DNA of 64,000 nt from Schaalia hyovaginalis (lineage in GTDB: Bacteria > Actinomycetota > Actinomycetes > Actinomycetales > Actinomycetaceae). The position numbers were made by a program, and so were the translations under genes. The stretch spans positions 1,054,001 through 1,118,000 of the forward strand of contig NZ_JACHMK010000001.1 of assembly GCF_014208035.1 (NCBI RefSeq), read 5' to 3'. Below are positions 1 to 8,753 of this stretch, in pieces (the first letter of the stretch is position 1; the number at the start of each line of letters is the position of its first letter). The notes under the pieces are model-generated. The model was not told where the DNA came from. It did no database searches and saw only the letters and a program-made list of their open reading frames with translations.

Positions 1-163
1 CGATGTAGTTGGCGATGCCGACGAAGGACGCGTTCGTCACCGTCGTGAACTTGCACAGTGACAGGTAGAGGCCGATCGCGAATGGGGCGAGGAAGGCGAG
101 GGTGAATGCGAATAGTGTGGGGCCGAGGAAGACTGGCCCGAATCTCTTGAGGCTCTTCAGCAT
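1..163 (-). CDS. Sugar ABC transporter permease (MalF type), partial
   Basis: This is the N-terminal 54 codons of an inner-membrane permease; the rest lies before the window. The visible protein starts MLKSLKRFGPVFLGPTLFAF and continues into one hydrophobic segment (about residues 13-35) followed by a conserved-looking FVGIANYI stretch, as in the first transmembrane segment of CUT1 MalF/UgpA-type permeases. It lies about 100 bp downstream of a family 1 sugar-binding lipoprotein on the same strand, separated by a perfect stem-loop, which is the usual order binding protein - permease - permease. The substrate cannot be told. The family call is good but rests on a short fragment. Confidence 0.75.
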   Translation of the reverse strand, partial: MLKSLKRFGPVFLGPTLFAFTLAFLAPFAIGLYLSLCKFTTVTNASFVGIANYI

Positions 164-194
164 GGTCGCTGCTCCTGGGGGCTGGGTACGGGAA

Positions 195-232
195 AGGCGG
201 GTGCGCGGGCGGGATTGCCCGCGCACCCGCCT
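195..232 (-). terminator. Intercistronic stem-loop between sugar-binding protein and permease
   Basis: Perfect 16-bp inverted repeat: arms at 195-210 and 217-232 with a 6-nt loop. There is no T-run after it on the minus strand, so it is more likely a partial terminator or mRNA 3'-end protector. Such elements often keep the binding protein more abundant than the permeases. Confidence 0.75.
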
Positions 233-264
233 CCTAAGGAATCAGGTCGGACTCGAAGGGGCGA

Positions 265-1596
265 TCAGGCGCCCTTCTCGGCCTTCCACTCGGTCTTGAA
301 GAGCTCGACGACCTTGTCCCAGTCCATCTGGCCGGCCGCGTACTGGGAGAGGGCGGCGCCGAAGTCATCCTTGAAGGTCTGGCTCGGGAAGGTCGTGAAG
401 ACCCACGGAACCGTTTCCTTCTCGGTGTCGGACATGTAGCGGATGACCTCCTTGGCGAGCGGATCGGTCGGCTGCTCGGCCTCGGTGAAGGTGTTGAACG
501 GCGGGATGAAGCCGAGGTCCTCGACCATGAACTTCTTGCCCTTCTCGGAGGAGATGAGCCAGTTGACGAAGTCGATCGAGGCCTTCTGGTCGGCTTCGGA
601 GGCCTGGGAGTTGATCGAGAAGAAGTTCTCGGTGCCGATGTTGAGGCCCTGCTTGTCCTCGCCCTCGCGACCGGTGTAGATCGGGAGCATCTTGACGTCC
701 TCGGCCGCGACGGTGTTGCCGGCGACCTCGGCGATCTGGCCGTAGGCCCAGTTGCCGTTCTGAACCATCGCCGCCTTGCCGAGGGCGAACTCGGCCATGG
801 AGTCGGTGACGGCCTTCGAGGAGGCGAGCTTCGGATCGATCGTCGAATCGGTCAGGTAGAGGTCGAAGATGTTCTTGAACTCTTCGTTGTGGGAGAAGGT
901 GAGGTCGGTCATGTCGTCGACCTTGTTGTCCTGGTACTCGAAGTAGACCGGGAGGTCGGCGAGGTGGGTCTGCCAGCGCCAGTCCTCGCCCGGCTTGAGC
1001 GAGGTCGAGGCGAAGACGCCGTCGATTCCGAGCTGGTCCTTCTTCGCCTGCATGTCGTCGGCGACGGCCTTGAGGGTCTCGAAGTTGGTGACCTCGTCCA
1101 TGGACTTGGCCTTGGCGCCGTCGAGGGCGAAGTAGGCGTCCATGATCTTCTGGTTGTAGATGATGCCGTAGCCCTCGACGACGTAGGGGACGCCGTAGAC
1201 CTTGCCGTCCGCGGTGACGGCCATCGAGGGATCGAGGAGTGCCTTGGCGAAATCGGTGTCCGTCAGGTCGGCGGTGTAGTCCTTCCAGTTCTTCAGGCCG
1301 ATGGGGCCGTTGATCTGGAAGAGGGTGGGGGCGTCGGACTTGGCGATCTCCGACTTGAGGGTCTGCTCGTAGGTGCCGGAGGCGGCGGTGACGACCTTGA
1401 CCTCGACGCCGGTCTCAGCGGTGTAGGCCTTGGCCACCTCCTGCCAGATGGCGTCCTGCTCGGGCTTGAAGGAGAGGTAGTAGACGGAGCCCTTGTCGTC
1501 GGCGGCCTTGTCCGAGCCCGACGAGCATGCCGCGAGCGAGGTGAGCGCGGCGGCTGCGGCGACGGAAGCCGCCGCGACCTTCATGAACTTCGACAT
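265..1596 (-). CDS. Extracellular sugar-binding lipoprotein (family 1, CUT1 ABC transporter)
   Basis: A 443-aa solute-binding protein of a carbohydrate ABC importer, anchored to the outer face of the membrane. The signal peptide ends in the lipobox LAAC (cysteine at residue 24). The mature protein has the family 1 layout, with an early YYLSFKPEQDAIW stretch, then TGVEVKVV and the GTYEQTLKSEIAKSDAPTLF region, and a C-terminal segment rich in aromatic residues. Length fits the family (400-450 aa). The start is set by a strong ribosome binding site, AAAGGAGGA, 7 nt upstream. It is the first gene of an operon whose permease follows; a palindromic operator lies about 90-110 bp upstream. Substrate (oligosaccharide) is unknown. 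Confidence 0.9.
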   Translation of the reverse strand: MSKFMKVAAASVAAAAALTSLAACSSGSDKAADDKGSVYYLSFKPEQDAIWQEVAKAYTAETGVEVKVVTAASGTYEQTLKSEIAKSDAPTLFQINGPIGLKNWKDYTADLTDTDFAKALLDPSMAVTADGKVYGVPYVVEGYGIIYNQKIMDAYFALDGAKAKSMDEVTNFETLKAVADDMQAKKDQLGIDGVFASTSLKPGEDWRWQTHLADLPVYFEYQDNKVDDMTDLTFSHNEEFKNIFDLYLTDSTIDPKLASSKAVTDSMAEFALGKAAMVQNGNWAYGQIAEVAGNTVAAEDVKMLPIYTGREGEDKQGLNIGTENFFSINSQASEADQKASIDFVNWLISSEKGKKFMVEDLGFIPPFNTFTEAEQPTDPLAKEVIRYMSDTEKETVPWVFTTFPSQTFKDDFGAALSQYAAGQMDWDKVVELFKTEWKAEKGA

Positions 1597-1686
1597 CGCT
1601 GATGTCCTCCTTTGGACAGTGTGTGTGCTCTTGCGACTTCGCTCGAGCGGGGGTGCGATTGCGGAGCGCTGCGGTCCGGAAGTGGA

Positions 1687-1705
1687 CCGGTAACGTTTCC
1701 GTTAC
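1687..1705. promoter_or_regulatory. LacI-family operator upstream of the sugar-binding protein gene
   Basis: GTAACGTTTCCGTTAC at 1690-1705 is an inverted repeat with 6-bp arms (GTAACG/CGTTAC) and a 4-nt spacer, typical of LacI/GalR-type operators. The 15-bp block CCGGTAACGTTTCCG (1687-1701) recurs exactly at 1847-1861. The regulator that binds it is not identifiable in the window; the LacI gene at 8754 has operators of a different sequence. Confidence 0.65.
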
Positions 1706-1846
1706 TGAGGACTATAGGAGGCCGGGGTGCGGCCGCGCAAGGGGTTGAGGGTGAACATGATCACAATTCGATTACAAAGAATCCTTGAATTTCCGCGATT
1801 TCTGCTCGCCGCCTCCTGTCGTTCGGAGGATGCTCGATGTGACGTT

Positions 1847-1861
1847 CCGGTAACGTTTCCG
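1847..1861. promoter_or_regulatory. Second copy of the operator half-site block
   Basis: Exact repeat of CCGGTAACGTTTCCG found at 1687-1701; here only the left arm of the palindrome is kept. Two sites about 160 bp apart suggest looping or cooperative binding by a LacI-type repressor. The 1597-1951 interval otherwise holds no gene that I can support; it carries the promoter of the sugar operon and that of argS. Confidence 0.5.
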
Positions 1862-1938
1862 ATCTGACCTGGAGCAACGCCCCTGTGAAAACGCCCTCGC
1901 GCGCGCACGCGCATTCGCCCCGCGGGCCCGCCACGCCA

Positions 1939-1952
1939 TACGCTAGGGAACG
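1939..1952 (+). promoter_or_regulatory. argS -10 element, probably leaderless
   Basis: TACGCT (1939-1944) is followed 7 nt later by the GTG start of argS, and no Shine-Dalgarno sequence precedes the GTG. That spacing fits a transcript beginning at the start codon. Confidence 0.4.
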
Positions 1953-3631
1953 TGACTCCAGAAGAACTCGCACTCGTCATCCGCGCCGCGATCCTCACCG
2001 CCATCGAGGAGGGGCGCCTCGCCCTCGAAACCGGCGCGGTCCCCGAAACCGTCAAGGTCGAACGCCCCCGCAACCGCGAACACGGCGACTGGGCGACCAA
2101 CGTCGCCATGCAGCTCGCGAAGAAGGCGGGCACGGCCCCCCGCGCCCTCGCCGAGATCCTCGCCGACTCCCTCGCGAAGGCCGAGGGGATCGACGCGGTC
2201 GAGATCGCCGGCCCCGGCTTCATCAACATCCGCCTCGGCGCGGCATCCGCGGGCGAACTCGCCCGGACGATCGTCGAGGGCGGATCCGTCTATGGAACGA
2301 ACGAGAGCCTCGCGGGCACCACGATCAACCTCGAATACGTCTCCGCGAACCCGACCGGACCGGTCCACCTCGGCGGCGCCCGCTGGGCCGCCGTCGGCGA
2401 CTCCCTCGCGCGCCTCATGAGCGCCTCGGGCGCCGCGGTCGTCCGCGAGTACTACTTCAACGACCACGGCTCCCAGATCGACCGCTTCGCGAACTCCCTC
2501 TACGCCCGGGCCATGGGCCGCGAGGCCCCCGAGGACGGCTACGGCGGGCAGTACATCGCCGACATCGCCGACCAGGTCCGAGCCGATGCCGCGGCCGCCG
2601 GCGAGCCGGACCCGGTCACCCTGCCCGAGGCCGAAGCCGTCGAAGCCTTCCGCGCCCGCGGCGTCGAGCTCATGTTCGGCGAGATCAAGGAGCGCCTGCG
2701 CGACTTCCGCTCCGAATTCGACGTCTTCTTCCACGAGGACTCCCTGCACAACTCCGGAGCGGTCGCGCGCGCCATCGAGACCCTGCGCGAACGCGGCGAG
2801 GTCTTCGACCGCGACGGCGCGGTGTGGCTGCGCACGACGAGCTACGGGGACGACAAGGACCGCGTGCTCATCAAATCCGACGGCCAGGCCGCCTACTTCG
2901 CCGGGGACGTCGCCTACTACCTCGACAAGCGCCAGCGCGGGGCTGACGCGGCGATCTACCTGCTCGGCGCCGATCACCACGGCTACATCGGCCGCATGAT
3001 GGCGATGTGCGAAGCCTTCGGCGACGAGCCCGGCGTCAACATGCAGATCCTCATCGGGCAGATGGTCAACCTCGTCAAGGACGGCAAGCCCGTCCGCATG
3101 TCCAAGCGCGCCGGCACCATCGTCACCCTCGACGACCTCGTCGACGCCGTCGGGGTCGACGCGGCCCGCTACGCCCTCGTGCGCGTCTCCATGGACTCCA
3201 ACCTCGACATCGACCTCGATCTGCTCGCGTCCCACACGAACGAGAACCCGGTTTACTACGTCCAATACGCCCACGCGCGCACCCGCAACGTCGCCAGGAA
3301 CGCGGCCGAACACGGAGTCTCCCGCGACGCAGGCTTCGACCCCGCCGCCCTCGACGCCCCCGCGGACGCCGAACTCCTCGGCGTCCTCGCCCAGTTCCCC
3401 GCACAGGTAGCCCAGGCCGCCGAACTGCGCGAACCCCACCGGGTCGCCCGCTACCTCGAGTCTCTCGCCGCGGCCTACCACACCTGGTACGGCCAGTGCC
3501 GCGTCACCCCGCGCGGAGACGACCCGGTCGACACCGGGCACGTCGCCCGCCTCTGGCTCAATGACGCCGTCACGCAGGTCCTCGCGACCGGCCTCGGACT
3601 GCTCGGCGTCGCCGCCCCCGAAAGGATGTGA
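1952..3631 (+). CDS. argS: Arginine--tRNA ligase
   Basis: Charges tRNA-Arg with arginine in the cytoplasm; class I synthetase, 559 aa, normal length. The N-terminal Add-1 domain is followed by the [14 protein letters not shown] motif (HIGH signature, about residue 133) and the MSKRAGT motif (KMSKS equivalent, about residue 384), then the helical anticodon-binding DALR domain ending in RVAAPERM-like sequence. The GTG start is supported by alignment of the N-terminus with the family and by the -10 element 7 nt upstream. lysA overlaps its stop by 4 nt (GTGA), an argS-lysA coupling that is common in actinobacteria. Confidence 0.97.
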   Translation: MTPEELALVIRAAILTAIEEGRLALETGAVPETVKVERPRNREHGDWATNVAMQLAKKAGTAPRALAEILADSLAKAEGIDAVEIAGPGFINIRLGAASAGELARTIVEGGSVYGTNESLAGTTINLEYVSANPTGPVHLGGARWAAVGDSLARLMSASGAAVVREYYFNDHGSQIDRFANSLYARAMGREAPEDGYGGQYIADIADQVRADAAAAGEPDPVTLPEAEAVEAFRARGVELMFGEIKERLRDFRSEFDVFFHEDSLHNSGAVARAIETLRERGEVFDRDGAVWLRTTSYGDDKDRVLIKSDGQAAYFAGDVAYYLDKRQRGADAAIYLLGADHHGYIGRMMAMCEAFGDEPGVNMQILIGQMVNLVKDGKPVRMSKRAGTIVTLDDLVDAVGVDAARYALVRVSMDSNLDIDLDLLASHTNENPVYYVQYAHARTRNVARNAAEHGVSRDAGFDPAALDAPADAELLGVLAQFPAQVAQAAELREPHRVARYLESLAAAYHTWYGQCRVTPRGDDPVDTGHVARLWLNDAVTQVLATGLGLLGVAAPERM

Positions 3632-5082
3632 CGGCGATGAGCGGCGCCCCCGAGTCGATGGACCACCGTCCCCTCGGCGACCTCCTCTGCCCGGAACCGG
3701 ATGAGCGTCCGGACCTGTGGCCGTGGAGCGCGCGCAGGCGCGAGGACGGCGCCCTCGAGATCGGGGGCGCCGCCCTGCCGGATCTCGCACGGGACTTCGC
3801 AACCCCCGCCTTCATCCTCGACCGCGCCGACCTGCGCGGGCGGGCGGGCGTGTGGGCGACCGCGATGGCCGAGGAGTTCTGGGACGGATACGGCATGGCC
3901 GGGGCGGACGCCTTCTACGCGGGCAAGGCCTTCCTCAGCTCCGACGTCGTGCGCACCGTGACCGGCGAGGGGATGGGGGTCGACACCGCCTCCCTCGGCG
4001 AGCTCACGATGGCCCTGCGCGCGGGCGCCGAACCCTCCCGAATCGGCCTGCACGGCAACAACAAGCTCAACTCCGAGATCGAACTCGCCCTGACCGCGGG
4101 CGACGGCGCGGGAATCGGGCGGATCTTCATCGACTCCCTCGCCGAAGTCGCCCAGATCGAGCGCATCGCCTCCGCCCTCGGCACGACCGCCCGCGTGATG
4201 GTCCGCGTCAAGACCGGCGTCCACGCGGGAGGCAACGAGTACGTCTCGACCGGCCACGAGGACCAGAAATTCGGCGTCGGCGCTTTCGACGGCCAACTCG
4301 ACGAGGTGATCGCGGCCGTCGAAGCATCCCCCCACCTCGAGCTGCGCGGCCTGCACTCCCACATCGGCTCACAGATCCAGGGGACCGCGGCCTTCGAGGA
4401 GGCCGCGGGCATCATCTGCGGACTCGCCGCCAGGATCAGCACCGGCATCGGCCGCCCCCTGCCCGAGATCGACCTCGGCGGGGGAGTCGGCGTCGCCTAC
4501 ACCGGTGACGACCCCGTCCCGACCTCCCCGGTCGAGGCGGCCCGCGCGATCGCCGCTGCGGTGAGGGGCGCCTGCGAGGAGCTGGGCATGCCGATCCCCC
4601 GGGTCTCGGTGGAGCCGGGACGCTCGACGATCGCCCCCGCCATGGTCTCCCTCTACAGGGTCGGGGCCGTCAAGGACGCCACCCTCGGCGAGGACGCGGC
4701 CGAGGCCCTTCACGGACGCCGTCGCTACATCGCCGTCGACGGCGGCATGTCGGACAACATCCGGCCCGCCCTCTATGGCGCCCGCTACACGGCGACCCTC
4801 GCGAATCGCGTCTCCGACGCCCCGCCCGTCCGCTCGCGGATCGTGGGCAAGCACTGCGAATCCGGAGACGTCATCGTCTGGGACGTCGATCTTCCCGCCG
4901 ACACCGCCGCCGGCGACCTCCTCGTCGTCCCGGTCACCGGCGCCTACGGCTACTCCATGGCCTCGAACTACAACATGCTCACCAAGCCCGGGGTCCTCGC
5001 CGTGGAGAACGGTGAGGCCGAATGGATCATGCGTCCCCAGTCGATCGAGGACCTTCTCGCCCTCGACCCGGGATGCCGATGA
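3628..5082 (+). CDS. lysA: Diaminopimelate decarboxylase
   Basis: Decarboxylates meso-diaminopimelate to L-lysine, the last step of lysine synthesis; cytoplasmic PLP enzyme of fold type III. 484 aa. The PLP lysine lies in FYAGKAFLS (about residue 93), the HSHIGSQI motif at about 245, the phosphate-binding [12 protein letters not shown] stretch at about 290, and [10 protein letters not shown] at about 332. A 30-residue N-terminal extension precedes the barrel. Two starts are possible: GTG 3628, overlapping the argS stop, or ATG 3637, which is better spaced from AAAGGA (3621-3625). Translationally coupled to argS. Confidence 0.95.
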   Translation: MTAMSGAPESMDHRPLGDLLCPEPDERPDLWPWSARRREDGALEIGGAALPDLARDFATPAFILDRADLRGRAGVWATAMAEEFWDGYGMAGADAFYAGKAFLSSDVVRTVTGEGMGVDTASLGELTMALRAGAEPSRIGLHGNNKLNSEIELALTAGDGAGIGRIFIDSLAEVAQIERIASALGTTARVMVRVKTGVHAGGNEYVSTGHEDQKFGVGAFDGQLDEVIAAVEASPHLELRGLHSHIGSQIQGTAAFEEAAGIICGLAARISTGIGRPLPEIDLGGGVGVAYTGDDPVPTSPVEAARAIAAAVRGACEELGMPIPRVSVEPGRSTIAPAMVSLYRVGAVKDATLGEDAAEALHGRRRYIAVDGGMSDNIRPALYGARYTATLANRVSDAPPVRSRIVGKHCESGDVIVWDVDLPADTAAGDLLVVPVTGAYGYSMASNYNMLTKPGVLAVENGEAEWIMRPQSIEDLLALDPGCR

Positions 5083-5096
5083 AGGGAGCGCCCGTC

Positions 5097-6788
5097 GTGC
5101 ACAAGGGGATCCGAGAGGAGGAGATCCGCGCGGCCGCGCGGGTCGAGGAACTGAGAAGACGCGGCCGGGTCGATGTGCGCGCCGCGCTCACCCGCTCCCT
5201 CCTCATGACCGGGGTGTGCGCGCTCGTCATCCTCGCCCTCGCCCTCGCCTCGGACTCCCTCTCGTCCTCCTCCCCGGGGGGCTCCCCGATCGAACGCCTC
5301 CACAGGATCCTCTCGACGATCTCGGCATGGTTCGATTCGGATGAGCGCGCCTTCGGCCTGCTCGGCATCCTCACGGCCATCATGTTCCCCGCAGCGGTCC
5401 TCCTCGGAGAAGTCGGGACCATAACGAACCGCTTCGTGGAGCCCATCGCGGACCGCGAGGCGAAGGACCTCGCCGACACCGATCACGGCGGAGTCGACTG
5501 GAGGCGCTTCTCGGCCTACGACAGGCTGGCCTACCCGACCTTCCTCAGCCTCGTCCTCGTCTCCGCACTCGCATACCTGTCCGCCTGGGTGCTCGCGAGC
5601 GGCGGCAAGACCATCACCGCATTCCTGTCCGCGGGGATCGGCGTCTTCGCCACGATGCTCACCGTCCGCGCCGAACTCGACCTCGACTCCTCGCCGACCC
5701 TGGGAACGGCCCTGCGGCGCTTCGAGATCCTCGCGACCTGGCACTCCCTGAGCTCGCAGAGGCGCATGCCCCGCGCGCGCCTCCTCGCGCTCGAAGCGGC
5801 CCCCCTGCTCCTCGGCGCGGCGGGCATCGCCGTCATGGAGGGAAGGGAGGGCGGGATCGGCGCCGGCCTCGCCTCCGCGGCGATCCAGTCGGCCCTGTGG
5901 GCCCCGCTCATCCTCATCGCCGAGCGCAAGGAGCCCCTCCTCCTCTTCTCTTCGCGCTCCGACTTCGCCTCGAGGGTCATGACCCTCGTCGGACTGTGGT
6001 TCGCTGCGGGCCTCGTCCTCATCTTCTCCTCCCCGCTGTCCACCATCGATGAGGGCGTCGTCATGATCGCTGCGCCCCTCATCGCGTGCCTCCTCCTCAT
6101 ACTCCTCCCCCTCTGGCATGCGGTTCTCAAGGGCCACGGGGCCTGGCGCGGGGTGAACGATCCGCTCGGATGGCTCAAGCGGATGCACGCCGACGCCTCC
6201 GCCCTCGACGAGCGAGCGGGACGCCGCTCCACCGGGATCATCTCCTGGGCCTGCGCGCCCCTCCTCATCGGAATCCTCGTATTCGGGGGCGGCCTCCTCA
6301 TCTCGTCGCAGTCGAATCCGGATGCGCTCCTCGTCGCCTGGAACGTCTCGATGTGGATGCTTCTCGGCCGCCGCGCGCTGCGGGACGAGCGCTGGGCTTC
6401 GGGAGCCCTTCGCGCCGGGCGCCTCATCGCCTGCTTCGGGTTCATCGCGGCGGCGGCCCGACTGATGGGCCGACTCGGCCCGACTCCGACGACGATCCTC
6501 CTGATCGTGCTGCTCCTCGCACCCGCATTCGTCTTCGAAGCGGCCTCGGCGCGGCTCAGGCTCGGCGCGCCGAACTCATCGGCCCCGGTCGGCCGGGCAC
6601 CCGCCCAGACCCGCCTTGCGCGCCTCGTCGGCCTCCTCCCGCTCCGCCTCGAACAGGACCTGCGCGCATCGCGCGCGAACGCGGTGCGCCGTCTGAACGA
6701 CACCCTCGCCGGAGGAGGGCTCGCCCTCGGCGAACTCGTCGAGTTCGAGTCCTCGAAGAGCGGCGAAGAAAGCGATCAGCTCGACTGA
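5097..6788 (+). CDS. Large multi-pass membrane protein of unknown function
   Basis: Not recognised. About 563 aa from GTG 5097, which has GAAGGGAG 9 nt upstream; ATG 5073 or 5079 are alternatives overlapping the lysA stop. After a charged N-terminus (EEEIRAAARVEELRRRGR) there are roughly nine to eleven hydrophobic segments, e.g. TGVCALVILALALA, LLGILTAIMFPAAVLLG, MIAAPLIACLLLILLPLW, ILLIVLLLAPAFVFEA, with basic loops between, and a soluble, charged C-tail rich in Glu and Ser. No catalytic motif is visible. A decayed paralogue of its C-terminal third lies on the same strand at 8217-8633, so this is a small local family. Its stop overlaps the convergent gene at 6576-7517. Confidence 0.75.
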   Translation: MHKGIREEEIRAAARVEELRRRGRVDVRAALTRSLLMTGVCALVILALALASDSLSSSSPGGSPIERLHRILSTISAWFDSDERAFGLLGILTAIMFPAAVLLGEVGTITNRFVEPIADREAKDLADTDHGGVDWRRFSAYDRLAYPTFLSLVLVSALAYLSAWVLASGGKTITAFLSAGIGVFATMLTVRAELDLDSSPTLGTALRRFEILATWHSLSSQRRMPRARLLALEAAPLLLGAAGIAVMEGREGGIGAGLASAAIQSALWAPLILIAERKEPLLLFSSRSDFASRVMTLVGLWFAAGLVLIFSSPLSTIDEGVVMIAAPLIACLLLILLPLWHAVLKGHGAWRGVNDPLGWLKRMHADASALDERAGRRSTGIISWACAPLLIGILVFGGGLLISSQSNPDALLVAWNVSMWMLLGRRALRDERWASGALRAGRLIACFGFIAAAARLMGRLGPTPTTILLIVLLLAPAFVFEAASARLRLGAPNSSAPVGRAPAQTRLARLVGLLPLRLEQDLRASRANAVRRLNDTLAGGGLALGELVEFESSKSGEESDQLD

Positions 6789-7517
6789 AGCGCGCGTCCC
6801 CCTGCCCGTGCCGCGGCCCCGAGGCGGCCGGATTCGAGCAGGGGGGCACTCCTCCCACCCGCCCAGCATCCGGGCGATCTTCCCCGATTCGACGATGAGG
6901 CCATGGAAGAGGGCGAGCTCCTCAAGGCTGAACCCCGCCTCGTCGACGAGGGGATCGAGGGCGGTCTTCGCCCTCGCGTAATCCGGATGAGCGCCCATGC
7001 CCGCGGCGCTCAGGAGCCGACGGGCGTAGGCGTCGTAGATGAAGAGCGGGCGCTCGTAGACGTAGAGGAGCAGGACATCGGCCGTTTCCATCCCGATCCC
7101 GCGAATCGCGAGGAGTTCGGCGCGAAGATCCGGAGTCGAAGACCTCCTCGCCTCCTCGTCGCGACGGAGGAACCATGCCGTCGCCTCCTTGAGATAAGCC
7201 GTCTTCGCGCGGTGGTACCCGCAGGGGCGGATGACGGAGGCGAGATGCTCGGGGGATGAGGACTCGATCCCCTCGGGGTCGAGCAGGCCTGCGGACCTCA
7301 TGCGGGCGAGGGCGCGTTCGACGTTCGTCCACGCCGTGTTCTGGACGAGGATCGCGCCGACGAGGATCTCGAAGCGAGTATCGGCCGACCACCAGGGACC
7401 GGGATCGATCTGCTCCAAGAGCGCGGTGAACAGCTCCCGCATCGCACCGCGCCCGGCGAGCGCGGGCCCCGTCCGAGGACGCCCGGAGCCCGGCTCGGCG
7501 ATAGGCGATCGATTCAT
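6576..7517 (-). CDS. Endonuclease III-like DNA glycosylase (HhH-GPD)
   Basis: Base-excision repair glycosylase related to endonuclease III. The start is ATG 7517 behind GGAGGA. Residues 25-200 carry the HhH-GPD fold: ILVGAILVQNTAWTNVERAL (helix with the QNTAW signature), the hairpin LLAIRGIGMETADVLLLY with the LxxIxGIGxxTAD pattern, and the catalytic aspartate in FIYDAYARRLL. The frame continues to 313 aa, far longer than relatives (about 220), and after EECPPARIRPP turns low-complexity while overlapping the convergent membrane-protein gene by 213 bp. The iron-sulfur Cys pattern of Nth is not seen. The true C-terminus may lie near 6770-6860, either by a frameshift or because the tail is just open frame in GC-rich DNA. 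Confidence 0.7.
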   Translation of the reverse strand: MNRSPIAEPGSGRPRTGPALAGRGAMRELFTALLEQIDPGPWWSADTRFEILVGAILVQNTAWTNVERALARMRSAGLLDPEGIESSSPEHLASVIRPCGYHRAKTAYLKEATAWFLRRDEEARRSSTPDLRAELLAIRGIGMETADVLLLYVYERPLFIYDAYARRLLSAAGMGAHPDYARAKTALDPLVDEAGFSLEELALFHGLIVESGKIARMLGGWEECPPARIRPPRGRGTGRGTRASVELIAFFAALRGLELDEFAEGEPSSGEGVVQTAHRVRARCAQVLFEAEREEADEARKAGLGGCPADRGR

Positions 7518-7567
7518 CGCATCCTCCCTGTCGGTGGCCGATGCCGTGAGTCTATGCTGGGGCCCGC

Positions 7568-8216
7568 TCAAGGGCGCGGCTTGGCCCGGGACGTGGGGCG
7601 CTCCGTGAAGGGATCCTCCGGCCAGGGGTGCTTCGGGTAGCGCCCGCGCAGCTGCGCGCGTACCTGCTGATATGGGCCCGTCCAGAAGCTCGCGAGGTCC
7701 GAGGTGACGGCTGCGGGGCGTCCGGCGGGGTCGGTGAGGTGGAGGACCAGGGGGAGGTGCCCGTCGGCGAATGCGGGGGTGTCGATCCATCCGAAGGCCT
7801 CTTGAACGCGTAGGGCGAGCACGGGGTGTCCGCTCGACCAATCGATCCTCCGCCTTGCTCCTGTGGGGATCTCGATCTCGGAGGGGGCGAGCGCATCGAG
7901 TCGGCGGAGCGTCGACCAGTCGAGGAGGGAGCGGATAGCGGCCGCCATGTCCACCGATGCCAGCGGCGCCCCACTGGCGAGCGAGTCCAGCTCCGCCGCG
8001 AGCCAGACGGGTGTCGAGGCGATCAGGGCTTCGTCGCTGACATCGGGCCAGAGCTGGGGATTGACCCCGTGTAGTGCGCCGATGCGCGAGCGCAGGGAGC
8101 GGGCCGAATCGGACCACGTCATGATCGGCGGGCCCGAGTCCCGCAGGGCGTTGAGGAGCGTCTCCAGGGCCTCCTGCGCGCTCGCCTCGACAGGGCGCTC
8201 CCCGAGGGGGATCGCG
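7568..8216 (-). pseudogene. Detached copy of the 3' end of hrpB
   Basis: Positions 7575-8216 repeat 17991-18632 of the intact hrpB gene without a single indel (constant offset 10,416). This fragment encodes the last ~215 residues of HrpB (from IPLGERPVEAS to the C-terminus) but has no helicase domain and no start signal. I count 10 substitutions over 7621-8216, all transitions, nine of them T here versus C in hrpB; a further cluster of about eight differences lies in the last 46 bp at the 3' end. The frame upstream of 8216 is not HrpB. It is best read as a non-functional partial duplicate. Confidence 0.85.
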
Positions 8217-8633
8217 GCATCGGCGCTCCTCGCCGCCGATCGGACGGAGAGCCGGGCGATGGGAGTGCTGATCCTCGCGTGGAACTCCGCGCTCTGGGTG
8301 CTCGCGAGGTGGGGCCTCCTGTGCGACGGGGAGCACTCCTCAGGGGCTCTTCGCGCCGGGCGTTGGATGAGCGCCCTCGGGGCGCTCGCCTCAGCGGTCC
8401 ATGCGGCGGGCGCCGCCTCGACGCTCTTCTCGCCCCGGGCGGCCTCGATCTCGGCATGCTCATCGATGCGCAGGAGCGGCGGGATGAGGGCGAGGATCCG
8501 TCCGGAGAGCGCGCCGCCGCCGTCCGGGCCGAGGGGGCTGCGGAATCGTCTTGAGCGGCTGATGGGCTCCCGGCGGCGGGTGCGCCGCATCGGCGAGGGC
8601 GGGGGCCGTCCCGGAAGCGATCGCGTGCGGTGA
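8217..8633 (+). pseudogene. Decayed 3' fragment of a paralogue of the 5097-6788 membrane protein
   Basis: The plus-strand frame from about 8217 to the TGA at 8631-8633 reads VLILAWNSALWVLARWGLL then SSGALRAGRW, matching LLVAWNVSMWMLLGRRAL and ASGALRAGRL near residue 410 of the membrane protein at 5097-6788, and remains roughly colinear to a RNRLERLMGSRRR stretch that matches TRLARLVGLLPLR. The first two-thirds of the gene are missing: exactly at 8216/8217 the sequence switches to the hrpB-derived duplicate. No start codon with a ribosome binding site exists. Called as a gene remnant. Confidence 0.65.
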
Positions 8634-8640
8634 CGGGGCA

Positions 8641-8670
8641 TTGACAGTGCGGACGCTCCGGTGCTAAATT
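8641..8670 (+). promoter_or_regulatory. Consensus-like promoter of the lacI-sugar transporter operon
   Basis: TTGACA (8641-8646) and TAAATT (8665-8670) separated by 18 bp. This is the best sigma-70-type match in this part of the window and reads toward the LacI gene at 8754. Confidence 0.75.
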
Positions 8671-8674
8671 GGCG

Positions 8675-8730
8675 CCTAATCGTTTAGGAGTCCTCGACAT
8701 CGAGGTCGGACAGATTCCTAAACCTTTAGG
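8675..8730. promoter_or_regulatory. Twin operators for the LacI-type regulator
   Basis: Two 14-bp sites, CCTAATCGTTTAGG (8675-8688) and CCTAAACCTTTAGG (8717-8730), share CCTAA..TTTAGG arms. The first sits directly downstream of the -10, over the transcription start. Between them is a further palindrome, CCTCGA-CA-TCGAGG (8692-8705). The arrangement suggests autorepression by the product of the next gene, relieved by its sugar ligand. Confidence 0.7.
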
Positions 8731-8753
8731 TCAATTGGATGGGAGCGCTCATC

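Noticed and set aside
1943-3802. 619-codon minus-strand frame opposite argS
   Set aside because: Shadow of argS; composition Val/Glu/Asp/Gly-rich without domains.
7518-8640. Insertion-sequence origin for the hrpB duplicate
   Set aside because: No transposase frame, terminal inverted repeats or target-site duplication could be seen at either end.
8217-8641. Extension of the hrpB copy into an upstream N-terminal part (357-codon frame)
   Set aside because: Upstream of 8216 the frame has no HrpB similarity; the opposite strand matches the membrane-protein paralogue instead.
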